This document shows, piece after piece, positions 8,751 through 19,100 of a stretch of DNA of 49,099 bases. Source of the stretch: Candidatus Gastranaerophilales bacterium (GTDB lineage: Bacteria > Cyanobacteriota > Vampirovibrionia > Gastranaerophilales > Gastranaerophilaceae); the NCBI GenBank assembly GCA_944322625.1, contig CALUPN010000005.1, forward strand, positions 1 through 49,099, in the 5' to 3' direction. The first letter of the stretch is position 1, and every line of letters starts with the position of its first letter. The position numbers and the translations under genes were made by a program. The notes beneath the pieces are model-generated. The model searched no databases and had not been told where the DNA came from. It saw only the letters and a list, made by a program, of their open reading frames with translations.

Positions 8751-9416
8751 ATGTTTTCTTCAATGATACAAAATTTATTATCATCCTCCGGCAAATCATC
8801 AGCAATGCAGCGCGCCGTACAAATGAATAATTATATAAACACTATTAATTCTCAATGGACTCCCGCAGAAAAGAGTTCCGAAGATACGAACGCCGTTAAA
8901 ACTAATAATATCCAACCGTTCGACAGTGTACTGAAAAAATCTGCGCAGGTTAAATTTGGGGACTTACTTACAAACCCTTCAACCAGAGTAAATGCTAATA
9001 TCTATACGGCACAAGCCGGAGCTTCCGAAAAAATTACAACAAAAGAACAAATAAAAAATTTAGTTGCAAGAGTTGCACAAAAACACGGAGTAGATGAGAA
9101 ACTCGTTAATGCTCTAATCAAGCAAGAATCCGGCTTTAATCCAAATGCGAAATCAAGAGTCGGTGCAATGGGTTTAATGCAGTTAATGCCGGCTACAGCC
9201 AAGGGGCTTGGAGTAACCAATCCGATGGATCCCGAACAAAATGTTGAAGGCGGTGTTAAATATTTAAAATCAATGCTCAACAAATACAACGGTAATATAA
9301 TTTTAGCCCTTGCGGCTTATAATGCCGGGCCCGGGGCTGTTGATAAATATGACGGAGTTCCGCCTTATAAAGAAACGCAAAATTATGTACGTTCTATATT
9401 AGCTACTTATCTCTAA
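8751..9416 (+). CDS. lytic transglycosylase, SLT domain (lysozyme-like)
   Basis: Cleaves the glycan strands of peptidoglycan. The SLT/goose-lysozyme-like fold fills the C-terminal half: [20 protein letters not shown] with catalytic Glu at about residue 126, then [15 protein letters not shown], and the [15 protein letters not shown] block. I start at ATG 8751 because GAAAGGA (8738-8744) is correctly spaced for it. The TTG at 8736, which would extend the frame by five residues, overlaps that site. The N-terminal 95 residues are polar and Ser/Asn-rich without a Sec signal, so the export route is unclear. It is convergent with the next gene, overlapping it by 4 bp. Confidence 0.93.
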   Translation: MFSSMIQNLLSSSGKSSAMQRAVQMNNYINTINSQWTPAEKSSEDTNAVKTNNIQPFDSVLKKSAQVKFGDLLTNPSTRVNANIYTAQAGASEKITTKEQIKNLVARVAQKHGVDEKLVNALIKQESGFNPNAKSRVGAMGLMQLMPATAKGLGVTNPMDPEQNVEGGVKYLKSMLNKYNGNIILALAAYNAGPGAVDKYDGVPPYKETQNYVRSILATYL

Positions 9417-11287
9417 GCACTGATTTTTATCTGAGCCTGTTGTTCTTTCAAAGCTCGTTCTCTGTCTTCTTTTTCGTGAATTCTTCTGGTATTTTTATAT
9501 GTTAAACGAGGAATAAACCAACCTAATAAATACGGAGAAATAAAGAATGTAGTTAACAAGCCGGGAAGAGAATTGAGTCCGCGCGCAAAAGACGTAATCT
9601 TACTTTTATTCTTTATTGTTCCTTGCATCATCTTTGAAATCAACTCATTTGCGTTTGATCTATCAAACTTTTCAAAGAAAGAAATTACTTTGGCGTTCTT
9701 TTCCGACTTCTTTAAGCCTTTAAGAGAGGCCAGCTCAAAGGAGGTTTTGTTAAATATTTCGGAAGAAATCTCAGATTTTGAAAGTATTTTCTGAAGATCA
9801 CCGCCATTTTTGTCTATATATTTGCAGAAATTCAACATCTTTTCTTTTGTATCCACTTTATTATAAAGATCTGTTATTTCTGTATTAGTTAAGACATGAG
9901 CTTTGCTATATGGGTTAAATAAATCAATAATGGTTCTGATTCCGGATTTTGAGCGATCTTTATTCATAAGCACAAATCCGCTGTTTTTTTCGTACATAGT
10001 TACAAAAGCTCTGGTCCCCATCGGAACGGCAAAAACTACCGCCAAACTGGACGTAAGATCTCTTATAAAAATTTCCCACAATTCAGTTAAATCTTTTTTC
10101 CCGTCCTCATTAACCTGTGCTCTGCTGTATGCCCTCAACCCCCTCGGGACAAGCAAACCAAAAACAGAAAGCCCGGCCATTAAAGTGTTTGTAAAATTAT
10201 GTCCGTTATACTCAAGTTCTGAAGAAACAAAATCACTTTTATTTTTATCAATTAATTTGCCTAAGCGTTCCAAAAAACTTCCGTTTGATTTACCTTTAAA
10301 AGTAATTCCTTTTTGTGAAGCTTTTTCCCGATGTTCTTTTCTTGCCCCGGGTGCAACATCCCCTCTTGCATATATTTTAGGCAGCACCGAAAGAACCCCG
10401 AGAGTTGATGCCATCATTGTAATATTTGTAATCAGACGTTTTGCCAGAGATTTATTTTTAAAACTCTCGGCCCGGACAGCATTCAGTTTATACAGATTTT
10501 TATTAGTAACAATTACATCGTCTGTATATTTAATCATTGCATCTATTGCATCTTTCGTTGCAAATACTTTCTTATCATTTAAAATATCCGAACCGAGCTT
10601 AACTTTTTGAAGCATATCCAAATCCATGCCTGTTTTATATTTCAGATTGTTTATATAAGAAACAATGTTCTGAATACATTCTTTTTTGTATTTAGATTTA
10701 CCTCTAAACCTTTTCAGCTTTACTCCTGCCGGAATATTTTCACGGTTGCACAGTTGTTTCAGAATATAATCAACATCTTCTTTATAATTGCCTTCTTTAC
10801 CGATTGTGTCACGCAGCATTTTTTCTATATTTAACTTATAAAACTCTTGTTTAAATTTCTCGGAATTTTTTAACAGGCTTTCATCAAAATCGGATTTTGA
10901 AACCATTTCTTTTAAACTGTTACCAAACCTTTTTATTAATTGAGAATTAACACTTGTAGACCGCCCGAATTTAGAAGCTATTAAAAGAAACAGAGGCGCA
11001 ACCGCCATCATACTGGGGCCTGTTAAACACTCTCTTCCGGCGACTTCTATCCCTTCCTGAATATTATATTCGCCTGTTACTTCCTTATCACGCAGAAAAC
11101 CTGCAACGGTCCTCGGGAAGGTCATACCGGCAAAATCTTGAATCAAAAAAGAGAGCCAGAAACCTTGATTTTCAATCCCCTGCATTAATGCTCCGCTGGC
11201 ATGAAGCCCACCGGCCAAAGATTTGAACGCCGGTTTTGGCGGTCGATTAACTACAGAGCTATTATTTACATTATTATCTACTTTCAA
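9413..11287 (-). CDS. hypothetical membrane-associated protein with N-terminal AFKS motif
   Basis: About 624 residues, unrecognised. It has several hydrophobic stretches (near residues 40-60, 95-110, 290-310, 365-385, 410-430 and 590-610), separated by long Lys-rich helical segments, so a polytopic or membrane-associated protein is likely. The N-terminus is polar and carries [11 protein letters not shown], related to the short F-K/Q motif at the start of the phosphoesterase at 31749 and the GH13 protein at 38521. The start is a non-ATG codon. GTG at 11293 lies only two bases from AAGGA, whereas TTG at 11287 has 8-bp spacing, so I prefer the latter. No function can be assigned. Confidence 0.75.
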   Translation of the reverse strand: MKVDNNVNNSSVVNRPPKPAFKSLAGGLHASGALMQGIENQGFWLSFLIQDFAGMTFPRTVAGFLRDKEVTGEYNIQEGIEVAGRECLTGPSMMAVAPLFLLIASKFGRSTSVNSQLIKRFGNSLKEMVSKSDFDESLLKNSEKFKQEFYKLNIEKMLRDTIGKEGNYKEDVDYILKQLCNRENIPAGVKLKRFRGKSKYKKECIQNIVSYINNLKYKTGMDLDMLQKVKLGSDILNDKKVFATKDAIDAMIKYTDDVIVTNKNLYKLNAVRAESFKNKSLAKRLITNITMMASTLGVLSVLPKIYARGDVAPGARKEHREKASQKGITFKGKSNGSFLERLGKLIDKNKSDFVSSELEYNGHNFTNTLMAGLSVFGLLVPRGLRAYSRAQVNEDGKKDLTELWEIFIRDLTSSLAVVFAVPMGTRAFVTMYEKNSGFVLMNKDRSKSGIRTIIDLFNPYSKAHVLTNTEITDLYNKVDTKEKMLNFCKYIDKNGGDLQKILSKSEISSEIFNKTSFELASLKGLKKSEKNAKVISFFEKFDRSNANELISKMMQGTIKNKSKITSFARGLNSLPGLLTTFFISPYLLGWFIPRLTYKNTRRIHEKEDRERALKEQQAQIKISA

Positions 11288-11395
11288 ACACACAATCCTT
11301 ATAACACTATATATTTTTATAAAGTATTTCCGGTCTGATTATTTGATTAAATGTAAAGAAATTTTGAGAAATTGTTACATTTGTATTTTTTTAGT

Positions 11396-11419
11396 AAAAA
11401 AAAGAGTCTTTTCGACTCT
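11396..11419 (-). terminator. rho-independent terminator reading minus strand, probably for spmAB
   Basis: On the minus strand AGAGTC-GAAAA-GACTCT is followed by a run of T. The only upstream minus-strand genes are spmA and spmB, which end 500 bp away on the far side of an oppositely oriented gene. The rest of 11294-11606 holds no gene, only AT-rich sequence and probably the promoter of the gene at 11607. Confidence 0.7.
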
Positions 11420-11606
11420 AAAAACTTTAATGTGTGAAGTGTAGTATAAATAAGTGTATGTGTAAACGCTGTATATTAATATCCTTATATATATGAAGTA
11501 TTTTAATTATCCAAAATTGATATATTCTTTGAATATTGTAACAATTCTTAACACTTGTTTGCTTAAATAAAAAAAATTCTTAAACAAAAGAAACAGAGGT
11601 ATAAGA

Positions 11607-11978
11607 ATGTTTATTACGAATTTATTTACAAGAAAATGCAACCATGAACTTGTTTCTCCGGATGTTGAAAACGCATATTGCCCCGATTGCGGGAAATTAA
11701 TAGAAAACCAATGGTATATAACCCGATGCGCATGCTGCGGAGTAAAATTACGGACAATGGCAAAAAACGGGAAAATATATCCTCAAAACAAATTCTGTAC
11801 AAATTGCGGTGCTAAAGAATTTAAAGTTGAAAAACTGGAAAAAATCAACTTTATTGATATAAATTTTGCAGTTTTAGTAAAGCACGAAGCTTGTGAAAAA
11901 AATATATATCCCCAAACTACACGCCTTTGGCAAGAAAGAGCACACGAGCAACCGCGATTGCTAATAAAATACTTATAA
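11607..11978 (+). CDS. small zinc-ribbon protein
   Basis: 123 residues with CxxC-type metal sites: CPDC (25-28), CACC (41-44) and CTNC (64-67), with an additional Cys-Asn-His at 11-13. It is probably a structural zinc protein that binds nucleic acid or protein. The purine-rich AGAGG upstream of ATG acts as a weak ribosome site. The last 20 codons overlap the 3' end of spmB on the other strand by 62 bp, so the C-terminus is basic and of low complexity (RLWQERAHEQPRLLIKYL). Either gene may have been extended by drift of its stop codon. Specific function unknown. Confidence 0.75.
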   Translation: MFITNLFTRKCNHELVSPDVENAYCPDCGKLIENQWYITRCACCGVKLRTMAKNGKIYPQNKFCTNCGAKEFKVEKLEKINFIDINFAVLVKHEACEKNIYPQTTRLWQERAHEQPRLLIKYL

Positions 11979-12438
11979 TATCTCCGATAATACCTGTAAG
12001 AATTGCATACCGCATTTTTTTAATTCCCACTGAGCCGAAATATACACTCAATACATAAAAAGTCGTTTCAGAGCTGCCTACCATAACGGCAGCTAATTTC
12101 GCAGTATAAGAATCGGGACCGAAAGAATTTACGATATCCGAAAAAACCCCAAGTGCCGCAGAGCCGGACAGCGGACGCGTAATCACAAGCGGAAGAATAT
12201 CCGGAGGAATAATTCCTAAAGTAAAATGTTTAAGCAGTTCAATAGCTCCCGAAGCTTTAAACATAGAAACTGCAACAATTATAGCCACTAAATAAGGAAT
12301 TATTGAAACAGAAACTTTAAATCCGTCTTTAGCACCTTCTGTAAATTCTTCATATACTGGCACTTTTTTTATAATACCGGCTGCTAGTACAAAAATAATA
12401 ATAAAAGGAAGGATACAAACCGATATCGTTTCAATCAT
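11917..12438 (-). CDS. spmB: spore maturation protein B homolog (nucleoside-recognition/Gate membrane protein)
   Basis: 173-residue membrane protein with about five helices. The SpmB signature is clear: EGAKDGFKVSVSIIPYLVAI, RPLSGSAALGVF and GSSETTFYVLSVYFGSVGIK. In Bacillus SpmA and SpmB act together in spore core dehydration, but the pair is common in bacteria that do not form spores, where its role is unknown and may be transport of an unidentified solute. Its start overlaps the end of spmA by 8 bp. No other sporulation gene is in the window. Confidence 0.93.
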   Translation of the reverse strand: MIETISVCILPFIIIFVLAAGIIKKVPVYEEFTEGAKDGFKVSVSIIPYLVAIIVAVSMFKASGAIELLKHFTLGIIPPDILPLVITRPLSGSAALGVFSDIVNSFGPDSYTAKLAAVMVGSSETTFYVLSVYFGSVGIKKMRYAILTGIIGDIISILLAIAVARVLFLAKGV

Positions 12439-13015
12439 ATTTCCTCCATATCATTTTAAGCAGCAATGCCGCCAAAATTGTAAGAACAAAAGATAATGTC
12501 GTAACAATCAATGTCGGCAAAATAATCTCTGTCGGATTCTTTGCCCCGGCACCCGCTAAAACGGCTATAACCGTAGCAGGAATAATTTGAAAACCTGCTG
12601 TATTCATGCCCAGAAACATACACATAGAATCCGTAGCAACATCCTTTTTCGTATTTTCTTCCTGCAATTCTTGCATTACACGCAATCCTATAGGAGTTGC
12701 CGCATTTGTAAGGCCTAATGCATTGGCACTGATACTCATTGCTATACTGCCTATTGCGGGACTGTCTTGTTTTATATCTTTGAATAACAATTTTGCAGGC
12801 AGTTCTAACAACTTTGAAAGATATTTTACAAGACCGGATTTTTCGGCAATTCGCATTATGCCAAGCCAAAAAGCCATAATTCCGATTAATGAAAAAGATA
12901 TTTTTACGGCTAAATTACATGCCGAAAGCATGGAATTTGTAACTTCGTTCAATGTGTTGTTTAATATCCCGAAAACAACAGAGAGTACAATCAGAATAAA
13001 AAATATATAATTCAT
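12431..13015 (-). CDS. spmA: spore maturation protein A homolog (nucleoside-recognition/Gate membrane protein)
   Basis: 194-residue membrane protein with an N-terminal hydrophobic helix and the SpmA hallmarks FWLGIMRIAEKSGLV, SISANALGLTNAATPIGLRV and MFLGMNTAGFQIIPATVIAV. It pairs with SpmB. It is transcribed divergently from the giant coiled-coil gene across a 93-bp gap that holds a strong promoter for the latter. Its own promoter is not obvious. Confidence 0.94.
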   Translation of the reverse strand: MNYIFFILIVLSVVFGILNNTLNEVTNSMLSACNLAVKISFSLIGIMAFWLGIMRIAEKSGLVKYLSKLLELPAKLLFKDIKQDSPAIGSIAMSISANALGLTNAATPIGLRVMQELQEENTKKDVATDSMCMFLGMNTAGFQIIPATVIAVLAGAGAKNPTEIILPTLIVTTLSFVLTILAALLLKMIWRKYD

Positions 13016-13043
13016 ATCTTAATACTAAAAAAAAAATTGGTAT

Positions 13044-13072
13044 TTGTCACTATTTTTATATTAGTATATAAT
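13044..13072 (+). promoter_or_regulatory. near-consensus sigma70 promoter for the giant coiled-coil gene
   Basis: TTGTCA (13044-13049), a 17-bp spacer and TATAAT (13067-13072). It predicts a leader of about 30 nt before the ATG at 13109. Confidence 0.8.
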
Positions 13073-13108
13073 AAGTGATGAATGTAGAAAGTGGGATAGA
13101 GTAGGTAT

Positions 13109-16100
13109 ATGGCAGAGATAAATAATTTTACGGAGATAGCAGAAAATTTTGACACAATAAAAACGTTATTAAATTCCATAAGAGCTCAAGGGATTTTAAA
13201 TACTTCCGATGTCGATAAGCTTTTAACGGGAATTAATTCAAAGCTTGAAAAGATTAACACGGAAGAAGATATTGATTTAATTAAAATTTTTCTCTCCGAG
13301 TTAAAACAGAATTTAGATGAGCGTCATAATGTTTTGATATCAAAATTCGGAGCCATAGAATCTTTATTCTCAAATCTTCTTAAAAACAGCTCTGACGCTT
13401 TGAAATCAGGTGAAGCCAAAGAACTGTTTGATATTGTCGCAACTAATCTTTCCGTTTTCTCACGGGAAGTGGTTTCTCAAAAAGAAACTTTAACAGATAT
13501 CACATTACGCCTTGATGCAATGCGTTCAGATGATTCTCAGAAAAAAGATATTATTAAAAATATCTCGATTTTAAAAACGGATTTAGAACACCTGAATAAC
13601 GGTTTTGATTCGATAGTACTCAGTTTAAACGAAAATTTTAAAACACTGATAAAAACAATAACCGGCATTGATCAATCGGAAGCAATTACAAAGTTCGGTG
13701 ATGAATTAAATGATATCGTTAATACATCTAACACTATTCTTTCGGCACTGCAGATGTTTGATAAAAAGAATCTGCAAATTGAAGAAGCTCTTAAAACATT
13801 AGCAACCAGTGAAGATGTAAACGGTGCAAAACAATGGTTAAGCGATTTAGTCACGAAAAATCATGAGCTATCCGATTCCATCGATAATTTAGCTGATAAG
13901 TACTACAAAATTGACAGCCTTTCAGAAAAAATAGATGCCTCAGTCAGTATTATTGCAGGACTTAAAACAATTATTGCAGACAAAGACGACGAGCATACAA
14001 AAGTAATACTTACGGAGTTAACAAAACTTGAAAATTCCGTAAGTGCAATAACAACTAACCAGAGCTTTGAAGAATTTAAAGATTCTTTAGAAACAATTTT
14101 AAAAGATTTAACCGCAGGTTCTCAAAACTTACAGAGTGCATTTTCTGAGACTTCAATCGAAATACAAAAACTAAATTCTGATCTGAAAGCTCTTAATATT
14201 GCAGTTAATTTCCAAGATATTAAAGCTGATTTAAATAAAAATGAACAAAGTATAAAATCGTTGGTTAGCAGTGCTACAGATAAAATTACACAATTAGCCG
14301 AAGTTAATGTCTCAAAGACATTAAACAACATTTCCGCATCTGCAGATATCTTAAGTACAAAACTGCAAGAAGCTCACAATACTGTTGCTGAAATATGTGA
14401 AAAGAATTTTAATGAAGTTATAAGCGATATTTCAAACTTAAAAACCATAGTCGCACAAATTGACGAAAATAATACCTCGGCTAATAATGCAATCTTTTCA
14501 AATATTACAGACAGACTTGCTCTCTTTGAAAACAGTTTGAAAAATTCCCTTGAAAAACAAGAAGACTATGTTGCCAATTCTTCAAGCCAGTTAGTAGAGC
14601 AAATCACCAACATAAAAAATTTATCAGGGGTTCTTGATTACAAAATTGATTCTTCAGTCATTGAAATCGGAAACGCAAAGCGTGAATTTTCGGAATTAAA
14701 ATCCTCAATACAAGACATTTTAGCTTTAGATTTCGTTAACGCGGTCAAAGATCTGAAAGTCGACCTGTATGCTTCCAAACAAGATTTGGCTAACGCTGTT
14801 GAAAATTCATCCTCTGATTTAGCCGAAAAACTTACTGAGGATTTATTTGGCAAATATGAACTTTTAATCAGTAAACTTGACAGTGTGGAAGATGAATTAC
14901 AGCAGAAACAAGCAGAGGCTCTTAACGGGTTTAAGCCTGTTTTAGAGAACATATCTTCTTCTCTCGTTGATATACTTTCTTATGTAAGCGAGAACAGAGA
15001 TTTCAATATTAATGATATTAACATTAAGCTTGCCGACATTACGGAATTTGTAAAAGACAACAATATTAATTACCTTGAAAATGTTCGGGATGTTGTAGAA
15101 GTAATAAGAAAACAAGTTGAGAATAATCTTAACACTATACAAAAAGACACTTCTAAAAAAATTGATACGATTAAAGATGCGGTGTCTCAAAATACTGAAA
15201 ACTTAAGAGAAGAAATTAAATACTCTTATAATAAGCTGTTGGAAATTCAGGATAAATTCGAAGCATTAAAAGACAGTCTAAATTCGGATAAAATTGTTTT
15301 AAGCTCAAACTTAAATGATATTGTTACATCAACAGAAGATGTTAAAAACAATTTTGAACTAAAACTTACGACATTACAAAATGCATTATTAGAAAGAATT
15401 TCTGAATTTAAACAAGAATTCACATGCGAAAATGCTGATAAAATAAGCGAAATCAGGTTTTCATCAGAGAATCTTTTTGCAAAAACATTGCAAAATTCTA
15501 CAGAACTTAAAGAGGAATTACGCGGCGAAATTGCTCAAATAATAGGCACATTAAAACTTAATGTGCAGGAACTTACCGAGCAATTATCAGGTTTCTCGCT
15601 AAAAACAGAAAATTCTAATGAGAATATTGAACGCAAGGTAGATTCTGCAATCGGTAATACGGTAAAGCTTGATGAATCAGTAAATAAAATTTCATCAACT
15701 CTGTTATCGTCTCTAAATGATAATTTTAAAGAACTAAAAACTTTATTAAATAATTTCAATCAAAAATCGGAAATTGATTTTAAACAAAATCGCGATAAAA
15801 TTACCGAAGATTTTAACTCTATTCGCCGTGCTATAGAAAATACCGGTTCCGACATAAATCAAGATATAACAAAACAGCTTGAAGTTATGGAAAGCCGTTT
15901 TAGCACGTTATATAATACTGTTACAAATGCCCTTGAGTGCGGCAATGATAAATTTAATGAAAAAATTGACACCACATTTGCTGACATATCAGAAAGCTTG
16001 GCAGCTCAAATCAAAGAACTGCAGACAGCCTCAGATAAAATCAACAACAGTATAACGGAGCTGTCAACTTCTGCGAAAAGCTCACTTACCGGAGTTTTGG

Positions 16101-19100
16101 CTCAAATTTTAGATAATTTTGTGGCTTTAAAATCTTTAATCAACAGCTTGAATGAAAAAACCGCTGATGATATTCAAAATTCCGTAGAAGAATTGACAAA
16201 CCGCTTTTCAGAATTAAAAGACAAACTGGAATGCGTAGACAAAAATATTGATGAAGATTTAACAAGACAATTATCTATTATCGAGCACGGATTTGAGACT
16301 TTAACAAACAGTATTACTGATTTATTTACTCAAAGTGACACGCAACTGAACTCCAGACTCGGCGCAGGCTTAGCTGATATCTCTGACAAAATGCAAACAG
16401 AAGTCGCTTCTATGTTAGAGCAATATAAAATCAAGCTGGAAGAACTGTTCGACAGTGTTTCAGAAAATAATCAACAGCAAGCGGAATTAATTAAAGAGAG
16501 AATCTTATCATTAAATAAAATTTTTAATGTCTCTCTTGCCGCACAGAATAATACAGCTGCAAAACAGCTTGAAGCCATAACGCTTCAACTCAAAGACATC
16601 TTGGATGAAAACTTAAAAATTTCAGCAGCTGATTATGACACGCTAAAAGCTAAGCTTGAGAACTTTGCTTCTTATTTGGAAAGCAGTAATAACAGCCTGG
16701 TTGATAATGTAAAGAAACAGTTTGAAGAATATTCAGCACTGTCTCAAGCGCAGTTGACAGAATCAACAGATAAAATAAAAGATGCAAATGAGCGTTTTAT
16801 CAGTGATATAAGAGCGCAGCTTGATGATATGACAAAATTTGTTGATTCCGGATTGGATATACAAGCACAAGAAGTTAATGTAAAATTTGATGAAATATCA
16901 ACAAGAATACAACAGATTTCAGGGAACTTAACAGCTTTAAATAATCAGACCGGTAACAAATTAGACAGTTTGAATGAAACTCTTTCGAATCTGAAGCAAA
17001 ACATCTCCGGCACGGTCAATGACTCTTCGGTATTAATCATTAACAGACTTGATGAGATTTTAAAAGATTTATGTACTAAAAATGAAGAAATAGCTTCATC
17101 AGTAATTCTTGCTTCTGCCGATATAAAAGGAGATATAAAAACTTCCGTATCATCTGATATGCATGATTTCACTACTTTAGTCGAAACAAAACTTTCAGAA
17201 CTCGACGAATTAATAGAAAATACCGCAATTTGTCAGCAAACCAATATTTTGACTCCTATAAAAAACTTACTTGAAGAATTACAAAATGCAAATAAATCTG
17301 TAAAAGATCAACTTGATTTATTAAAACAAAACTTAGCTGATAATTTTTCGGGAGAAGTTAAGGCTTTGACGGATAAAATTCAGACAATGTTTGAAGAGCA
17401 TTCACTGAACTTCGTATCAGAGCTTGGCAATACCAATACAAAATTCGCAGAAGATTTATCCGCATGCACATTAGAATTTAAAGCGGCTTTTGAAGCTTTA
17501 AATGAGAGATTGGATAAAGATGAAATTTCTCAAATGAATGTTTTTCAATCTCAACTGAAAGAATTAAGCAATACCTTTAATATATTAATTAATGAAGCAA
17601 AAAATGTAACAAAATCTGAAGTTTCTGCAATATCCGAAACTTTAATATCCAATAGCAAAGCATTAATGGATGATGTGGAGCAATCTATTGAGAATAAAGT
17701 AAATTCTATGCTCGCCGCAACGGCAGACATATCAGCCGGAGAATTGCAATCAATGGAGGCTTTTGCAAATAAAATACTGGCTCAGGCAGACGTTAATAAA
17801 CAAAACATAACTGCCTGCAAAGATATTCTTACCAAACTTATCAAAAATGAATGTGACATTCTTGCCGGTAATATAGAAAAAGAAACGGATGTTATCGTAA
17901 AAGATATTATAGAACAGTTTAATCTGATGCGCAGCAGCCAAAAAGACGAATTGTCCGATATTGCGGTGCACATTGAAAGCTCTGTTGAAGATTATATTTA
18001 CAACTACGTAAATGAACTTAAGTCATATTTAGACATCAAAACAGATTCCACAATTCTTAACGGGAAACTTGATAATTTAAAAAATGAGCTTAATGACACA
18101 GCTGAAAACATTCTGGATAATATGAATAAATTCCTTGAAGCAGGAGTTTTTTCATCAGCAATAAGCGATTTAAGAACTGCAAATGAAATACTGGTTTCTT
18201 CAATGGCTGATAAACTTAACAAACAAATCCAAGAATTTGTCCGGGAAAATGTAACCGACAAGTTTGAGGAACATTTAAATCTGTTTGATAAAAAGTTCAT
18301 CGACACGCTTGTTGACAAATATGAAGAAATAAAACTTATAGCTTCAAAGTATGACAGAGGCTTTGAAACAATACAAATATCTGTCCGGGACTTACTTTCT
18401 CAATTTACAGAAACAAAAGATTCTATTTTAAACAAGCTTTCTGTATCAGCAGATAATATAAGTAATTCAATAGAAAGCTTAAACGTTAGTTTTTCTGATT
18501 TAAAAGAACAAATTTTAAATAAATCTTTTGATGAAGCCTTTCAAGCATCGCTTAATAACAGGATTAACGGAATTGAGAATCTTGTACATGAACAACTTGG
18601 TTATTTGGAAGATATAAGCGAACTTTGCTGTACAAACCTCCCCGAACTGACAGAGATGAATACTTTAGTCAAATACGGCGTTCAGCAATCTGTCGCGGAA
18701 TTGGTATCAAAATTAGACAGCAAAGATGAAAATATTGCCAAAGATTTAGAACAACTAAAAACAGATATAATAACACAATTCTTAAATATATTTAACCAAA
18801 TCTCGTTTGTTGCGGAACAGGAAGAAATTATTGACTTTATACAAGAAAAGCATGCTGACTTAATCACAATATTAAGTCATATTGTAACCACATCAGACTC
18901 TGTTTCTTCTGTGGACAGCAAAGTTAACACTATAAAAGAAGACATAAAAAACATAAACGAAAAAATAAATTCAATAATATCTTCAGAAGGTGACATCAAT
19001 TACGTATACAGCCTTCAAGATTTAGAATCCGATATAGCAAATTTGCGCCTTGTTCTGAGTGAAATAAAAGAGGATAATAAGTCTAAAGAACTGGAAGAGC

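Noticed and set aside
8642..8830. 62-codon plus-strand open frame before the transglycosylase
   Set aside because: It overlaps the transglycosylase start and its ribosome site in another frame and has no features of its own.
9903..10610. 235-codon plus-strand open frame
   Set aside because: It lies wholly inside the minus-strand 9413 gene, has Ser/Leu/Phe-rich antisense composition, and lacks a ribosome site or family likeness.
12456..12869. 137-codon minus-strand open frame in another frame of spmA
   Set aside because: Cys/Tyr/Arg-rich shadow frame of a clear spmA; no plausible protein.
12606..13010. 134-codon plus-strand open frame opposite spmA
   Set aside because: Antisense shadow of a confidently identified gene.
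11917..13015. Evidence for sporulation
   Set aside because: SpmA and SpmB homologs are widespread in bacteria that do not form spores, and no other sporulation gene is present.
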